The notes under the pieces are model-generated. The model did no database searches and was not told the DNA's origin. It saw only the letters and a program-made list of their open reading frames with translations. From Clostridiales bacterium (lineage in GTDB: Bacteria; Bacillota; Clostridia; Lachnospirales; Lachnospiraceae): a stretch of DNA of 33,162 nt. Shown here piece after piece: positions 33,069-33,162 of this stretch. The translations under genes and the position numbers were made by a program. The stretch covers positions 1 through 33,162 of the forward strand of contig JAQXNU010000091.1 of assembly GCA_029098165.1 (NCBI GenBank), read 5' to 3'. How positions within the stretch are numbered: position 1 is the stretch's first letter; the number at the start of each line of letters is the position of its first letter.

Positions 33069-33162
33069 ACTACACCCCTTTTCGAATAAACTAAATGACA
33101 AAGCATGTCTTAAAAGAAATATATGTTATTTCCATGAAAGATATGACAAGGAATCATTGCAC

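Noticed and set aside
1-33162. CRISPR array, tRNA or rRNA genes, or insertion sequences
   Set aside because: No regularly spaced direct repeats, tRNA cloverleaf with TTCGA-type arm, rRNA segments or transposase genes were seen by eye.

Overview
The window looks like a low-GC Firmicute chromosome, most likely a Lachnospiraceae-type Clostridium. The evidence is the AT-rich composition, strong AGGAGG-type ribosome binding sites, a SAM-I riboswitch before metK, a large Bacillus/Clostridium-type SRP RNA with an Alu domain, an NrdG-type activase typical of anaerobes, and a C-terminal family (31935-33068) that I associate with Lachnospiraceae. The genus is an inference; there is no rRNA here.

Layout. 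1-120: the 3' end of a DUF885-like gene. 372-2250: a divergent ATP-type PEP carboxykinase with a consensus promoter, a structured 5' UTR and a strong terminator. 2670-5573: a MATE exporter and an orphan NMT1/SsuA-like lipoprotein; the lipoprotein gene is preceded by a perfect-consensus promoter and a ~200-nt leader containing an intrinsic terminator. 5603-6109: a small membrane-protein reading frame interrupted by an in-frame TAA. 6228-8493: an OmpR-type response regulator and sensor kinase. 8690-10040: metK under a SAM-I riboswitch. 10167-13055: a copA-csoR-copZ copper operon with a CsoR-type operator. 13065-14235: an HD-GYP protein. 14328-16960: murA, a shikimate-kinase-like protein and a flavin reductase-like protein. 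17064-17405: a small Ig-like protein.

The most interesting region is 17415-29316, six minus-strand genes. In transcription order they are: a 771-aa protein with a degenerate cyclic-nucleotide-binding fold; a 528-aa kleisin-like protein; a 246-aa winged-helix-like protein; a ~1475-aa SMC/MukB-like ATPase; a lone ABC ATPase; and a TPR-acidic linker-AAA ATPase. Proteins 2-4 have the size, order and coupling of MksF-MksE-MksB (JetA-JetB-JetC) condensins. No JetD/Toprim nuclease gene is visible. The SMC-like protein has an unusual Walker A motif (first glycine missing) and Walker B motif (Asp-Asn instead of Asp-Glu). This is my best candidate for an undescribed Wadjet/MksBEF-related system.

After it come the SRP RNA gene, tadA-nrdG, a RimJ/RimL-type acetyltransferase and a protein of unknown function. 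A second notable feature is a family of three ~165-180-bp hairpins (about 123-297, 2261-2420 and 31758-31924). Each lies just downstream of a gene. They share a nearly invariant asymmetric core, but the arm sequence differs between copies while each copy stays self-complementary.
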